A stretch of DNA of 64,000 nt from Hedera helix (Eukaryota; Streptophyta; Magnoliopsida; Apiales; Araliaceae): contig OX359275.1 in the NCBI GenBank assembly GCA_947179155.2, forward strand, positions 35,401,308 through 35,465,307, written 5' to 3'. Position numbers and translations under genes: made by a program. This document shows, in pieces, positions 11,489 through 23,247 of this stretch; position 1 is the first letter of the stretch, and each line of letters starts with the position of its first letter. A model generated the notes under the pieces. The model was given only the letters and a program-made list of their open reading frames with translations, searched no databases and was not told where the DNA came from.

Positions 11489-14467
11489 CTAGCCATAAAA
11501 ACAAAAGTGATATGTTGCCTTCTGATGGAAAATAGAATGATTTAAGGGAATGTCTGCTCTTTCCTGTCTCTCCTGGCAATTAAACTGCTTCCAACAACCC
11601 ATGCAAAGCGAATCTAAACAGAATGTCTCCTCATAATCACAACCTTTGATGCAGCACCCACAACTGATACAACGAGCAATGCAAAAGGTGCAAGCCCTGC
11701 ACATGGCACGATGCTTCCCTTGGCAACTCTCTGCTGGGCAATCATACACTTGTCTAAGTTGCTGACATCTCGGACATGCCTCAATATCAATAGCACGATC
11801 ATCATCAAAAGAGAGATATAACTGCCCGCCTCGATAGAACCGAGGTTTGCAGGCACTCAACTGCTGCTTCTGATTCTCCACGTCAAGCAAGAACTTCAAC
11901 TCTTCAAAATTCTTCTTTGTTACTCCAAAAAGCCCACCAATTCTTAGGTTCTTTATTCCAGGACCACCTGCTGATTTGAAGATCTTCAAGTTACACACAA
12001 TACCTTCAACACTGAGTCTAACGCATCCTGGAACACTTAGCTGCATGGAAAATGGACAAAATTGTAAATTCTCTCTTAATAACATATAAAACAAAAGATC
12101 TGCTTCAAGTAAATTATTACCGGAAAATCCTCATTGGGCAATGAATTGCACTCCACAAAGAAAAACCGCTGAAATAAACTGAGTGAAAAATTTCTCACGG
12201 AGGTAGGAGGGAGAGAGAGGTAACCATGGTTATGAATATCATTTAGGGAGAAAACTTATGTTTAGTTTCTATTTAACTAAAAGAAAATCGTATCGTTTTA
12301 TATTATGGTAGTGATTTGTGTTGCTTGAAACTCTTATTCTTTAATGGCAAATTGGTGTTTTATTCTTATGTGTAATTGAAAATTTTACTACTTAGAACAC
12401 TATTTTGTATTAAGACTTGCATTATATGTGAGCTTTATTAATTTCTTAGGCAAAACATCATTTTACAAATTTATTTGTTGTGTTAAAATAGTATAATTAG
12501 GTATCTCAAAGAGTTGAACAATATAATTTGATATATGAATCTATACATATCATATATATTTACTTCTTTGCACAAAAGAAGGCAACAAATACCAAACGGA
12601 AATCCAATACAATCAATAAGTACTGTACCAATAAGGAAAACGATACAATTCCGGTATTTATAACTATGGTGGGTCACAGGATACCAGATTTTTTCAACTA
12701 ATAATTTAAGTTGGGTCATCAACATGGTACCGTAAGTTTCTTGGTCGCATAGCCAATAAAATCAGGAGAAAGAAAACTGATATAGCTTGAAAGATCGATA
12801 AAGACACTATTACAACTAAGGGGGTGTTTGTTTAGAACTTAATACATCTAAATGATTGAATAGCTGAATCGGTCAGCCATTCAGTGCGTTTGTTTATGAC
12901 TAAATAGGTGAATCGGTCAGATTTTTGGGCTGAATGACTAAGTCTATTTTTTTTGGCTAAATGGTTAAGTCCCGGCTGAATGAAGTAAAAAAAATTAAAT
13001 ATTATATTAAGTAATATTAAATAAATTTATAACAACTTTGAATTTTTTCAGAAAGATAAAATAATAAAAATATGTTATTCAGATATTTCAGACATATCAT
13101 TTATCAAACAACTTTTTTCATTCAGTATTTAAAAATCTACTTCATTTAGCTCATTCAGATTACTTAAGCATTCGTAACTATTTCATTCAGTTTTTATCAA
13201 ATACCCCCTAAATCAGTGCGTTGAGAGTTGGAATTCAAAAATCCATGAATACTCTAAAATTCTAATTCTAACTGAATGCAAAAACCTGATGAGTGTTTAT
13301 CAACTGCACAGTACTGTGCAAAAACACAGAGCCACAACACAATAGTAGGCCATAAATAGATCAGGTCATATATATGTATAACTATATGAACAAAGACATG
13401 ATAATGTATAAAAACAAGTTGACAAATTAAGAAACAATACATATAATCAGTAGGAACATTGAATACAAAGGAAATGCCATCAGTCCACATATATTGAAAA
13501 TAATGGTAAAAAGATACTAACAAAAACAATATAGGAAAATAGATGTCAAGAAAACCTCAGTAAGCGAGATGTAAATACAAACCTTTGTCAGCCTTGGATT
13601 GTTTTCCACAGCGCGTTTTAAACCAAGATCTGTGATCTTTAGGCATTCCACAAGACTCAAGCATTGAAGACTCCCCTGGGCTCTGCTAGTTAAGTACAAA
13701 AGAGTATCATCACTGATCTTATCATTCAGTGGCCTATCGATTTGGATATTCCTCCATAGAAGAGGATCATTTTGAACTGCATCTCGTAAAGATTTGCAGA
13801 CCCTTTCAACAGAAAGAAGGTCCTTCACTCCCAGATGACCAAGAGCAAAAAACAAAGCATCGTGGGGAGCACCTCCTTCGCTAACATCACACAAGTCTTT
13901 TGTGCAACCTTGACATTCATTAACTGAATTTCCAGAAACCCTACATTTATCAAAGCTAAAGCCCAGTAACTTGGTCCCATCTGATAAAAGAGAATTATCA
14001 CATAAACCATCACATAATTCTTTATCTATTGCAGATCCAGCTAATTTTCCATCAGATTTCATATCAGGGACCTCTGGATAAAACCTCATGGCTCCGTTCC
14101 AAACCACATTCAGACCTGAAAAGATCCGATCATCCCCGGTCTTCACCTCCGTTTCATCCATCACAAAACCAAGAGCACTCAGCTCAAAATCCTTCTCAAA
14201 TTCCTCAATCCAACCTGTAATTGCTGTGAAGGTGGCACATATATCCATACCAAAAGGATCCGATGGCAGCAAATCAACAATATCATCAGAAACCGGCTCA
14301 GTTTTCTCATCATGAGAATTCCTTAATTCGAAATTGAAATCCCAACAATCACCAACACCATCCATAATCTTGTCTGGGCATTCCTCAAAAACGTAGCTTT
14401 TACCCATCTGGATAGAGGAAAATTGGGTCTTTCCAAATATTGGATCATACGAAAAATTTAACGCCAT
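11489..14467 (-). CDS. SKIP14: F-box protein, SKIP14-like
   Basis: Exon 1 is 14467-13583 and exon 2 is 12040-11489. The 1.5-kb intron (GTTTGT donor, TGCAG acceptor) joins in phase 0 to give 478 residues. The protein starts MALNFSYDPIFG and has an F-box near residues 200-245 (ALFFALGHLGVKDLLSVERV, then LLWRNIQID). A short LRR-like stretch follows to about residue 310. A dense Cys cluster lies near residues 384-445 (CPRC, CRACTFC, CISCGCC). This order matches Arabidopsis SKIP14, an SKP1-interacting F-box protein, so it is probably the substrate adaptor of an SCF ubiquitin ligase. Its substrate is unknown. The frame is intact. The leader upstream of the ATG may contain an intron. Confidence 0.9.
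12820..13208. mobile_element. Tourist/Harbinger-like MITE in the SKIP14 intron
   Basis: The ends are GGGGGTGTTTG and, reverse-complemented, GGGGGTATTTG. They are flanked on both sides by TAA (12817-12819 and 13209-13211), the 3-bp duplication expected for PIF/Harbinger-type elements. ATTCAG/CTGAAT words recur inside. The element is non-coding. Confidence 0.65.
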
Positions 14468-15252
14468 TGCGTTTCGACCAACCTAATAAAAAAAGAATAA
14501 AGAAAAAAGTAACCCTACAACTAAGAGTTCCTCTCTCATGCAACAATCCTCTCTACATCTAATTAAAAATGAATACACCCTCAATTTCTGATGGCAAACT
14601 AAAACACAGCACCAAAAATCTCACCGAGTTTTTCATTACAATACCTGACACAAGAAGGTAGCGATCAAACAAGATCAACAACCCTATGGAGCTTAATATC
14701 AAGTCAGTATATATAGGTAAGTATGCGTAAAGAGGAATTCAGCTGACATAAAAAAAAGAGGTAATTGGTAAAATGAAAAAGAACACACCTTTGCCCGGTG
14801 AAGGAACAATAATTGATTTACAAAGAAACCCCAGGTCAGATGAACAAATAATGCAATACAAATAGACTATCTAGATTAAAAACAGACCTAAAAAAATTCC
14901 CAATTAGGATTGGAAATAGGAGATATATGAATCTAATCCAATTAGTAAACAGAAAAATTTGACCGATTGTACAATGATAATCGAGGCAGAGTTACAAATA
15001 CTTACACACACACACACACCTATATATATATAGATATTATACACATATTAGAAGGAGATGCAACACCATACCCGGTGGAGAGAGACACAGAGAAAGAGAA
15101 ATGGAGAGAGAAAAAGAAAAGATAGATCTTTGGTAGGTTATGAAAGGTGTGGCGCGAGACCTGATTGGCTAATTCTAAACGGATTCCAATTAGGGTTGTG
15201 TACGTAACTCTTTCGATCTTTATTATTACGGCACTGTTCTCTTTGCTCCTAA

Positions 15253-15382
15253 GGCTGCGTTTGGCAGTATTCAATTGAATACTGCGTTATTTGACTGCTA
15301 GATTAAAAGGAGAAGGGTTGAATATTTCAAACTCTGCGGAGTTACTTCACTTTTGGTTCAATAAATATAAGTAAACGAACAC
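15253..15382. mobile_element. Possible small Tourist-like MITE upstream of SKIP14
   Basis: The left end GGCTGCGTTTGGC and the reverse complement of the right end GTGTTCGTTTAC are weakly similar and flanked by TAA on both sides. It lies just upstream of a CT-rich stretch near 15070-15130 (minus strand) that looks like the SKIP14 leader, so it would sit in the promoter. The inverted repeat is poor. Confidence 0.35.
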
Positions 15383-16506
15383 TAATCACAAAAAAGTAAT
15401 TATAAAATTAATCATGACTATTACAAAATAAAATTTTATATTAAATCTGTGTTATATTTTATTTTTTAATAATTAAAATAAAAATATTATTTAATTTTAC
15501 GATTAAATATTGTGTATATAGATTTCTCTCAAATAATTTGACTCACCTGACAGCATGTCAGTCAAATATATTTTCATAAAAAGTAAAATATTGAAGGATT
15601 TTTTTAATATAAAATATTATAGGACTTGTGTTTATGGTTAATAATCCTATTTTGAGATTCCAATTTTTTATTTATGAAACGTCCCAATGAGAGAGTCCAT
15701 TGTTAAATTATTGTATCAAATCATATTAGTTGTGAGATTTGGGCTATACGAAGTGTTCTTAAATTTTAAAATAATGTCTTAATACGAGAGTTCGCTTTCA
15801 AAAATAATATACACAATTTTATCAAATTTATGCAAGTTGCAATATGACACTGTAAATGCTATAACAGGAATCAAACACTTTCGAAAACCTTCAATTGAAA
15901 AATGGAGTTTCACATTAGCCCAAATAAATATTTCTGATTATTGACACAAATCATAACTTAATCACCTGTTTAAAAATAGTCTTATGCTCCTCCCATTAGA
16001 GACATCTTGTGACATTACATCTAGTAGAAGGAAGACATATTTGCCTAAAGCTTGAAGTAAAAGCTAGTAATTCCTATAGAACCCTTTTCATGGAAAGCTA
16101 TTAATTATTTGTTTATTTCTTAATAATAATAATAATGGTTGAGAATTAAAAGCTTAAAAGATTGGTAAAGACCATACCCCAAAAGGAAAAGGGAAAAGAT
16201 GTGTGAAAACAAAAGGTCTAGGGGGAGAAAAGGTGAATATTATGATGTCTTTCCATTCCATTGGGTAAAGTAAACTTTGCGTTCAAGGCGTTGTTCCTTG
16301 CCTACCCTTTCCGACAACCAAGTCCTATTTTTGTTTATTATATTGATACCCCCAAATGTTTAGTTCAAGGGGATAATAAATATTCTTTCTCTCAAGGAAA
16401 AAGACCAAGAAAGCAATTGATACGACAGAAATATGAACGTCACACCCAATTAAAAGGATAAAATTTACGTACACAATATTTAAATATAAAATTAAATATT
16501 AAATTC

Positions 16507-16576
16507 ATTTTAATTATTAAAAAGTGAAGTGTGATACGGATTTCAATATTATTCTTCACTTTTTAATAATTAAAAT
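16507..16576. repeat. Perfect 23-bp inverted repeat with 24-bp loop
   Basis: The left arm 16507-16529 contains AATTATTAAAAAGTGAAG and the right arm 16554-16576 is its exact complement. It could be a foldback remnant or a hairpin in a transcript. Nothing nearby points to a terminator role for a known gene. Confidence 0.8.
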
Positions 16577-17039
16577 AGATGTTGTGCACTTATATTTATT
16601 CCATCTAAAATATGTGGAATTGATTTTTCAATCGGATGGGGAAAGGAAAAGAAGGGAAAAAGATAGGAAAGTTTAAGAAAAGAAGTTAATTGAAGGGTTG
16701 TAAGCATATATAGTGTATATGACTAGACACTGTTACACTATATTCAAAATATTACAAAATATAGGGGGAATATTAAATGTTGTTCAAGACTTCGAGTAGA
16801 AGCTTTTCTTATTCCCCCTGCAGTAGCATTACGATACAATATCAAACATAATACCACTAATAGACAAGCAAATGAATCAATCATATCCAAAAAAATAAAT
16901 CCTCATTTTGATACATGATTATTCACCTTTTAAGCATAATTTGAATAGCTTTCTTGAATTGTTTAACAATTACTTTTTATAATCTTTTTGGCCAACAGGG
17001 GACTGAATGGATATTGATTCTTCTACTTAAGGATTTAAG

Positions 17040-17354
17040 GGGGCAAACGAATCGAATCGAATCGAATATTGAGTTGTTCAAATTTAGTTTATAAAATTTA
17101 TCGAGTATAAAATAAAATTTGATTGAGGCTCGTTTAGTTACCGAGTCGAGTACGATCTCAAATCGAACCCGAACAGTTTAAACTTTTCGAACAAATATGA
17201 TCCGAATATTAATAGAAAATTATAATTTGAAGAAATTCGAGTAATTTATCAAATTTTAAACTTTATTCATATTTAAATCGTTTATATTTCGAATCAAATT
17301 TCTAGTCGAGCGAGTATAAATCGAACTCAAACCGTTTAATTTTTTTTGCAGCCT
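17040..17354. mobile_element. hAT-like MITE
   Basis: The left end is GGGGGCAAACGAATCG and the right end, reverse-complemented, is AGGCTGCAAA. The subterminal regions are dense in TCGAAT/GAATCG words. The flanking octamers GATTTAAG (17032-17039) and TATTTAAG (17355-17362) match at seven of eight positions. It is non-coding. Confidence 0.5.
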
Positions 17355-17453
17355 TATTTAAGATATAGGTCCACTCTATTTATTTAATCAAGAAGTATAC
17401 AGATGCACCAGAGAATGTTAGGCAATAAGAACAAAGTCATTGGTATCAACTTC

Positions 17454-17456
<3 letters not shown>

Positions 17457-17506
<50 letters not shown>
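17457..17506. repeat. (TA)n microsatellite
   Basis: About 25 uninterrupted AT dinucleotides. Confidence 0.95.
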
Positions 17507-17508
<2 letters not shown>

Positions 17509-17564
17509 TTCTTTAGCCAGCTAAACTTGGTTAATAAAAAGTAGAAAAAATATAAGTACACGGT

Positions 17565-17720
17565 ATCCAAATACAACGTTATTTTCATTGTTAAAGAGTA
17601 TTGTATAATATAAATTTTAATATAAAATCACACTTTTAAATAATCCAAATACAACGTTATTTTCACTGTTAAATAGTGTTGTATAATATAAATTTTAATA
17701 TAAAATCACACTTTTTAATA
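17565..17720. repeat. Two-unit tandem repeat, about 78 bp
   Basis: The unit begins ATCCAAATACAACGTTATTT and contains TATAATATAAATTTTAATAT. It occurs at 17565 and again at 17643 with a few substitutions. Confidence 0.8.
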
Positions 17721-20700
17721 GTGAGAATGATATTATACCTTAACAGCCTGATGCCATTCCAATCAATACTGATCAAACTAAAGAATTGCTTACACTGAAA
17801 ATCCTGGTACACTCAATTCTTCAAGACAAAGATTCAGCCTTATCAAGATTTCACAAAGAAGCTTTTGAAAGTTGAATATTCCGGCTTTATTGGCTTTCAA
17901 CAATTCTTTTTATTTTTTATCGATCCACACTTGACAGATACATACACCACAATGAACAACCATCAAGGATACAGGATTAGAGTAATACTTATGCCACACT
18001 ATTGAAAAGCAGGCCCTCGCAAAAATTATCGTACATATATCACACAACATATGTTTATATGAATGCACTGTGTGTGGAGCACTAGGAACATCCCAGATTA
18101 TAAAGCTAGTGATAATCCTCCATGAAAGCATGCGATATGGTCGTAAAAGGTACTATAGGTCGGAGGGATCCATATATAGCCATGGGTTTGAACATAACCA
18201 ACTTTTTCCAGCAATTTATCTGCTTCCTCTGGGCCTCGTCTTCCTGCAGCTTGTACGGAACTGATTTGAATTCACCTTCATCGATTCTGTGCAGAAGTGA
18301 GGTGAAAATCTCCCAGGCTGCCTGATAAATTGGAAAAAAAAAATTATTGATAGAGTTGGCATGCACTCAAATGTTCGTATATGAATCTCAGATTCGTTAT
18401 GTGTGTACCTTCAACTCATCTCTGCGCACAAAGTGCTGCTGATCACCCCTTATCCTGTAAAGAAACACCAATATATTCTCAATTTCAACTATATTGTTAT
18501 TCCAGCTGGTCAGTGAATTTCAAGCTTTAGACTGCTTAAAGAATTAAGAAGGCAGTATATTGCATATAACAGATAAATAATGTTATGCTGATGTACATAA
18601 TAGCAAATGGAAACATACGTGTCAAGAATCAGACGTTCATACGCCTCCGGAATGGTAATGTCTTGATAACGTTGCCCATGTGACAAGTCTAGTTCACTTT
18701 GAACAGTTGACATCTCAAGCCCAGGTTGCTTGACCTGCATGAGAGAAATTGAGCAAGTTGAGAAAATAAACTCATGTTGATCACCATGAGAGAGAACTTG
18801 CTCTACAAAATATTTTTTGCTCAGATCTTTCAAAATCAGAATAATAAAATACAGGATATAGCTAGATGACTGTGTGAAGAACTTGAAACAAATAGCATGT
18901 ATTTCTACTGTACAAATAATTAGGGGGGACAACTATAACAAACAAAAAAATAAAAAAGGGAGACAGTTATATGTTATATTGAAGGGGTTTATAACAATAA
19001 ACTAGCCCAAAAAAAAAAAAAAGATGGTTTATAACAATAAATTTCATTGTAATTCTGTGGATACATCTTGACAAGTTCAAAGCGAGTAGAAGTGAATATC
19101 TGAGTTAATGATTTGGGTGGTATAAATCATTCAATCACCAGATAGATGAAATTGATGGTAAGTACTTATTCCTGAAACCCTGTTGTTTTTTCCAACTATC
19201 TTTTGACGCAATTGGGCATTTCCAACACAGAATAATTGAGTGAGCATGAGTAAAAAGTTATGCTAAATGAGGGCATCCAAATTCTGGTTGAATAAATCAA
19301 AAGCAACACAAAGGAACTCGGAAGCCAAATATGATTCTGACATTATAATTGGGACCTGCCTTCGGATAAAAAACTGAAGTTCAAGAGTATGTCATTACAA
19401 CATGTAACCCAAATAGTCATTTACTGTAAGCTTCATGTACATGGCCTCTGAAGGTTGTAGGCATATTACAAATTCATTCCTCCCTTGCTTTTTACCTAAA
19501 CAATATAGCAGAGAATACAAAAAATCTCCATTTAGACTAAAAAGATACAAATAATCAATAAGAACACACTAGCTGTTGCAATAATACTTAGAATTGTAAA
19601 TGATGCACTTAATTCTACTAAATAATTTGTGTTTGAGGTATTCTAATATTGTTTAGTCTACCATTAAGTTGAAATTTTGGAGAATAGGTAAATTACTTGG
19701 AGATGGCCACCTATTATTCCATAGTCCAACCAGAAGACATTTTTGACATTATAATGAATTGAAATGAGAGGTGAAATAATTATACCTTTTCTTGTAAGCA
19801 CTAGATCAACTAATCTTTAGAAGCTTCCAAACCAAGAAATATAATGCAGAACTGAACTATTTGCAATAGAGAGAGGTTCCTTAGTCATAAAACTCCCCAA
19901 CCTAACTGGGGAAAGGGGAAAAATAGAACCTGTACCCTTCTCCCTAAATGCAAATGCAGATCAGCATGCTACATACTACAGGTAGTGTAAAACTGGGGCA
20001 AAGAAAGCAACAAGAGTTTGATCCTAAGGAAAACAATAGTTTTTTCATAAGTAAAATTCTAACCCTTCTACCGAACTGGCCTCAACAACAAAAAAGTAAT
20101 ATTCTACAAAAGGAGATTCTCAATAATATTAGTTACACTCACTATGTCGCTCATTGATGTTTGTACTTAAATTTGAAACAAAATACCACAAAAATATAAT
20201 GAGAAAAAGTACAAAATTTACTGAAGATAATAGGAGCTTTGATACCACACATCTGAATATATCACTAGGCACATCCTTGAATTGAACAAGAATTTCTGCC
20301 TTTCTAGAATTTAATGCTTTCCCAGCCTTGAGTACAAAGGGAACACCTGCGGCAAGTAATTCATGACGACACTAGTAGAACACGTAAAGAGTATATTATT
20401 GTTCAACTAATGACTAATGCCTAAATAACTGTTAAGCCAACTACTTAACTACAAATAAGAATTCCCACAGATATTTTTGCCATAAACCAAGAAGGAAATT
20501 TAAAATGGAAAATCAAAACTAGATAATATGATTTAAAATATCCTACCATACCTTCCCATCTTTCATTGTGTATACGCAGAATCATGGTTGCAAAAGTTGA
20601 GTGTTTGAGTCATCAGGAACTGTTGGGTCATCTAAATAACCATCATATTGTCCAAGTACAAGCTCATCATCTTTAAGCGGAATTACTGATTGAAGAACCT

Positions 20701-21690
20701 GAATTCATGCTAATACTATCAAGTGAAAGGCAAAAGTCATGTTGGCACTCATAATAAATACTTTAAATATTTGTGAAAAACTGAAAATTATGTTAGAGAA
20801 ATGTAAAACACAATTTAGATATTCATTGGTACATAATATCTGTAAATCTTAATATTCTTCGCAATGACTTTTACAGTGTTAGTCCTCTTTTTATTTTCAC
20901 CTAGCCTCTAGTTGATAGTTAAAAGAAGAGAAGGGAAAAGGGGAAAAAAACAATTTCTTTATTCTTCACTCATTTATTTCCATGATTAAGGAACCACATA
21001 TTTAAATACCTTGATTAAGGTGTCAGATCATAGAAACTACTTAAAGTTTTTAATGACATAAAGAGTAGCAACCTTGAATTTTCTCACAAAAAAAGAAAGT
21101 CTTAAAAAAGCACCTTGATTTTCTCATCTCGAACGTTCTCAGGCTTAAGAGAAATACGCTTCTCCATAGCAACGAGGCAAAGAACCTACAGTTTTAGCGA
21201 TATATATTATATATACTAATCAAAATGGAGAAGATACAGGCTTCAGACTTCCAAATGGAATCCAAAATTAACAACAAAGTATACGTAAAATGTTTGAGAT
21301 TGAAGTTTGTAGATGGAATTATTATAAACATGGTTTAATTTTAGTATTTTGGTCTCACCTGCAAGAGATGATTTTGGATAATATCACGGATGATTCTGCA
21401 AAAAAGAAATAAAACAAATGACATAAATTACGTGCTGAAAGCTTACTAAACAGTTCGTAAAACACTAAATCAGAGAAGTAAAACACCACAAAATCTGACG
21501 CCGATTCATTCACTTTGAAATACCTTTATCATCCATAACAATGGAGTACAATGTCAGTATAATACATCTTCTAAATGTATGGGTACAAAATCCTTATGAA
21601 ACATTCATCCTTAGTGTTTAACTTCCAAACCGTAATAATGCAAGATATTTAGAAACACGCAAGAAGACTGTGAATGTCCTCATAGCATAC

Positions 21691-21712
21691 CCATATTAAT
21701 CAAAATATCCAC
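21691..21712 (-). pseudogene. Remnant of G6PD exon 7
   Basis: Read on the minus strand this gives GGATATTTTGATTAATATGG followed by a GTATG donor. The expected residues are GYFDEYG, but the Glu codon is TAA here. The splice phase (GG, then A at exon 8) is conserved. The exon's first part, normally encoding IVFREDFGTEGR-like residues, is absent. In its place lie about 25 unrelated bases and a GA microsatellite. Confidence 0.65.
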
Positions 21713-21735
21713 AAATATAAGAAGATACATAATAA

Positions 21736-21737
<2 letters not shown>

Positions 21738-21779
<42 letters not shown>
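21738..21779. repeat. (GA)n microsatellite
   Basis: About 21 GA units directly beside the remnant of G6PD exon 7. Confidence 0.95.
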
Positions 21780-21781
<2 letters not shown>

Positions 21782-23247
21782 TTGAAGTAGAGCAGATTGA
21801 TACTCATCATATACCATTCGTGTTGAGCCTAAACTCAATAAGATATGTCATATCAAGACAAAGAATCACAAATATGTATACAAGTAGGGGCGATAAACTC
21901 GAGCATGGCCACTGCCTGAATTAATAGTTGGCTAGCTGCTAATGGAAGGAAGCACGGTTTATAATAAAGTTCATTAAAAGTTAATCAAAATATATGATCC
22001 ATGTATCTAATTATAGATGAGACATGAAACAACAGATGTATTCAATCAAGCCTCGCAATGAACTTTAACACCATCACGAGAACGTAGAAATCACGAAAAA
22101 ACTGAAATCACTGAGGTAATTTCTGATATACAAATCAACAAAAGAATCACAAGGTTTCAAATGATATAGCAGGTTAAATAATTAGCCACCGTACAAATAA
22201 ACGCTTACTGTAAACCAGTGTAGTTTCTTTACTAACTCACCACTTTCAAAAATGAAGAAAAAGGGAAGAAGAATTTAACCTGTACATTATCACTGTTGTC
22301 ACGATTCCATAGAGGCAAGAAGAAACCATGTGCAAAACGAAGTACCAACTGCAAAAAAAATATTCAAGCCCCATAAGATATAGATAAGCAACACCTAAGA
22401 AATCAAATGTTAGACAATTTCAACTGTATTACCAAGTTTTGCACCAATTCTTTTCCCAAATAATGATCGATACGGTAAATATGTGACTCGTCAAACAATT
22501 CTCCTATCCGAGTACTGAGATGCTCAGCTGAATCCAAATCCCTGCCAAAGGGCTTCTCAACAACAATACAAGTCCATCCACCAAGATCAGCTGAAACAGA
22601 TAACATTAACTTCACAAAAATTATATTTTACGTCACAAAACATGGTACGGACAATTCCTTGGTTGTCCCATTCCACAAGTACATAGTGCCATACTTCATA
22701 TTAAACTTAAAGTCATTTAACATCATAGTCGTTTTTTCAAGAGAAAGAGCTCATGTTATCCCACAGCTAGAAGAGAACACATTCATCACTTGTTTAGTAC
22801 CAACAAGCGAATTTATGGGAGATGTAATCACTGCATGGTTTGATGCATAGACACTAAATGGACTACTCTGTAACAAATTACATGATACATTTTTTTTATC
22901 ACGGGATATTGATTTTTTTGGTCTACACTGACTTGGAATTGGATTGGGATTATCACAGGGGTTCTTGCAATCTCATGAAGTATACATTTTTGGCAATGCA
23001 AGAACCCAAGATATCAGATGTCGAGTTGAGAGATCGCATTCGTGGGTGTGACAATTATCTTTGGTGCATGGGTTACTCATTCCAAGCAAAAACAAAATGT
23101 TTCACTGACAGTTGCTATTATTTTTACAGATAAGGAAAAAAGTGGTTGTAAAACAATGTCTACATTTAGAACATCCTTTACCTAATGCATATTTCTGATG
23201 GGTCAGGGGGTATCGTATTGTCATCTATATATTGACTGCCTTGTTAC

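Larger units (their letters stand above)
15383..17900. other. AT-rich intergenic DNA between SKIP14 and the G6PD pseudogene
   Basis: No supported gene. The stretch contains a perfect inverted repeat near 16507-16576, a hAT-like MITE at 17040-17354, a TA microsatellite at 17457-17506 and a two-unit tandem repeat near 17565-17720. Confidence 0.5.
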
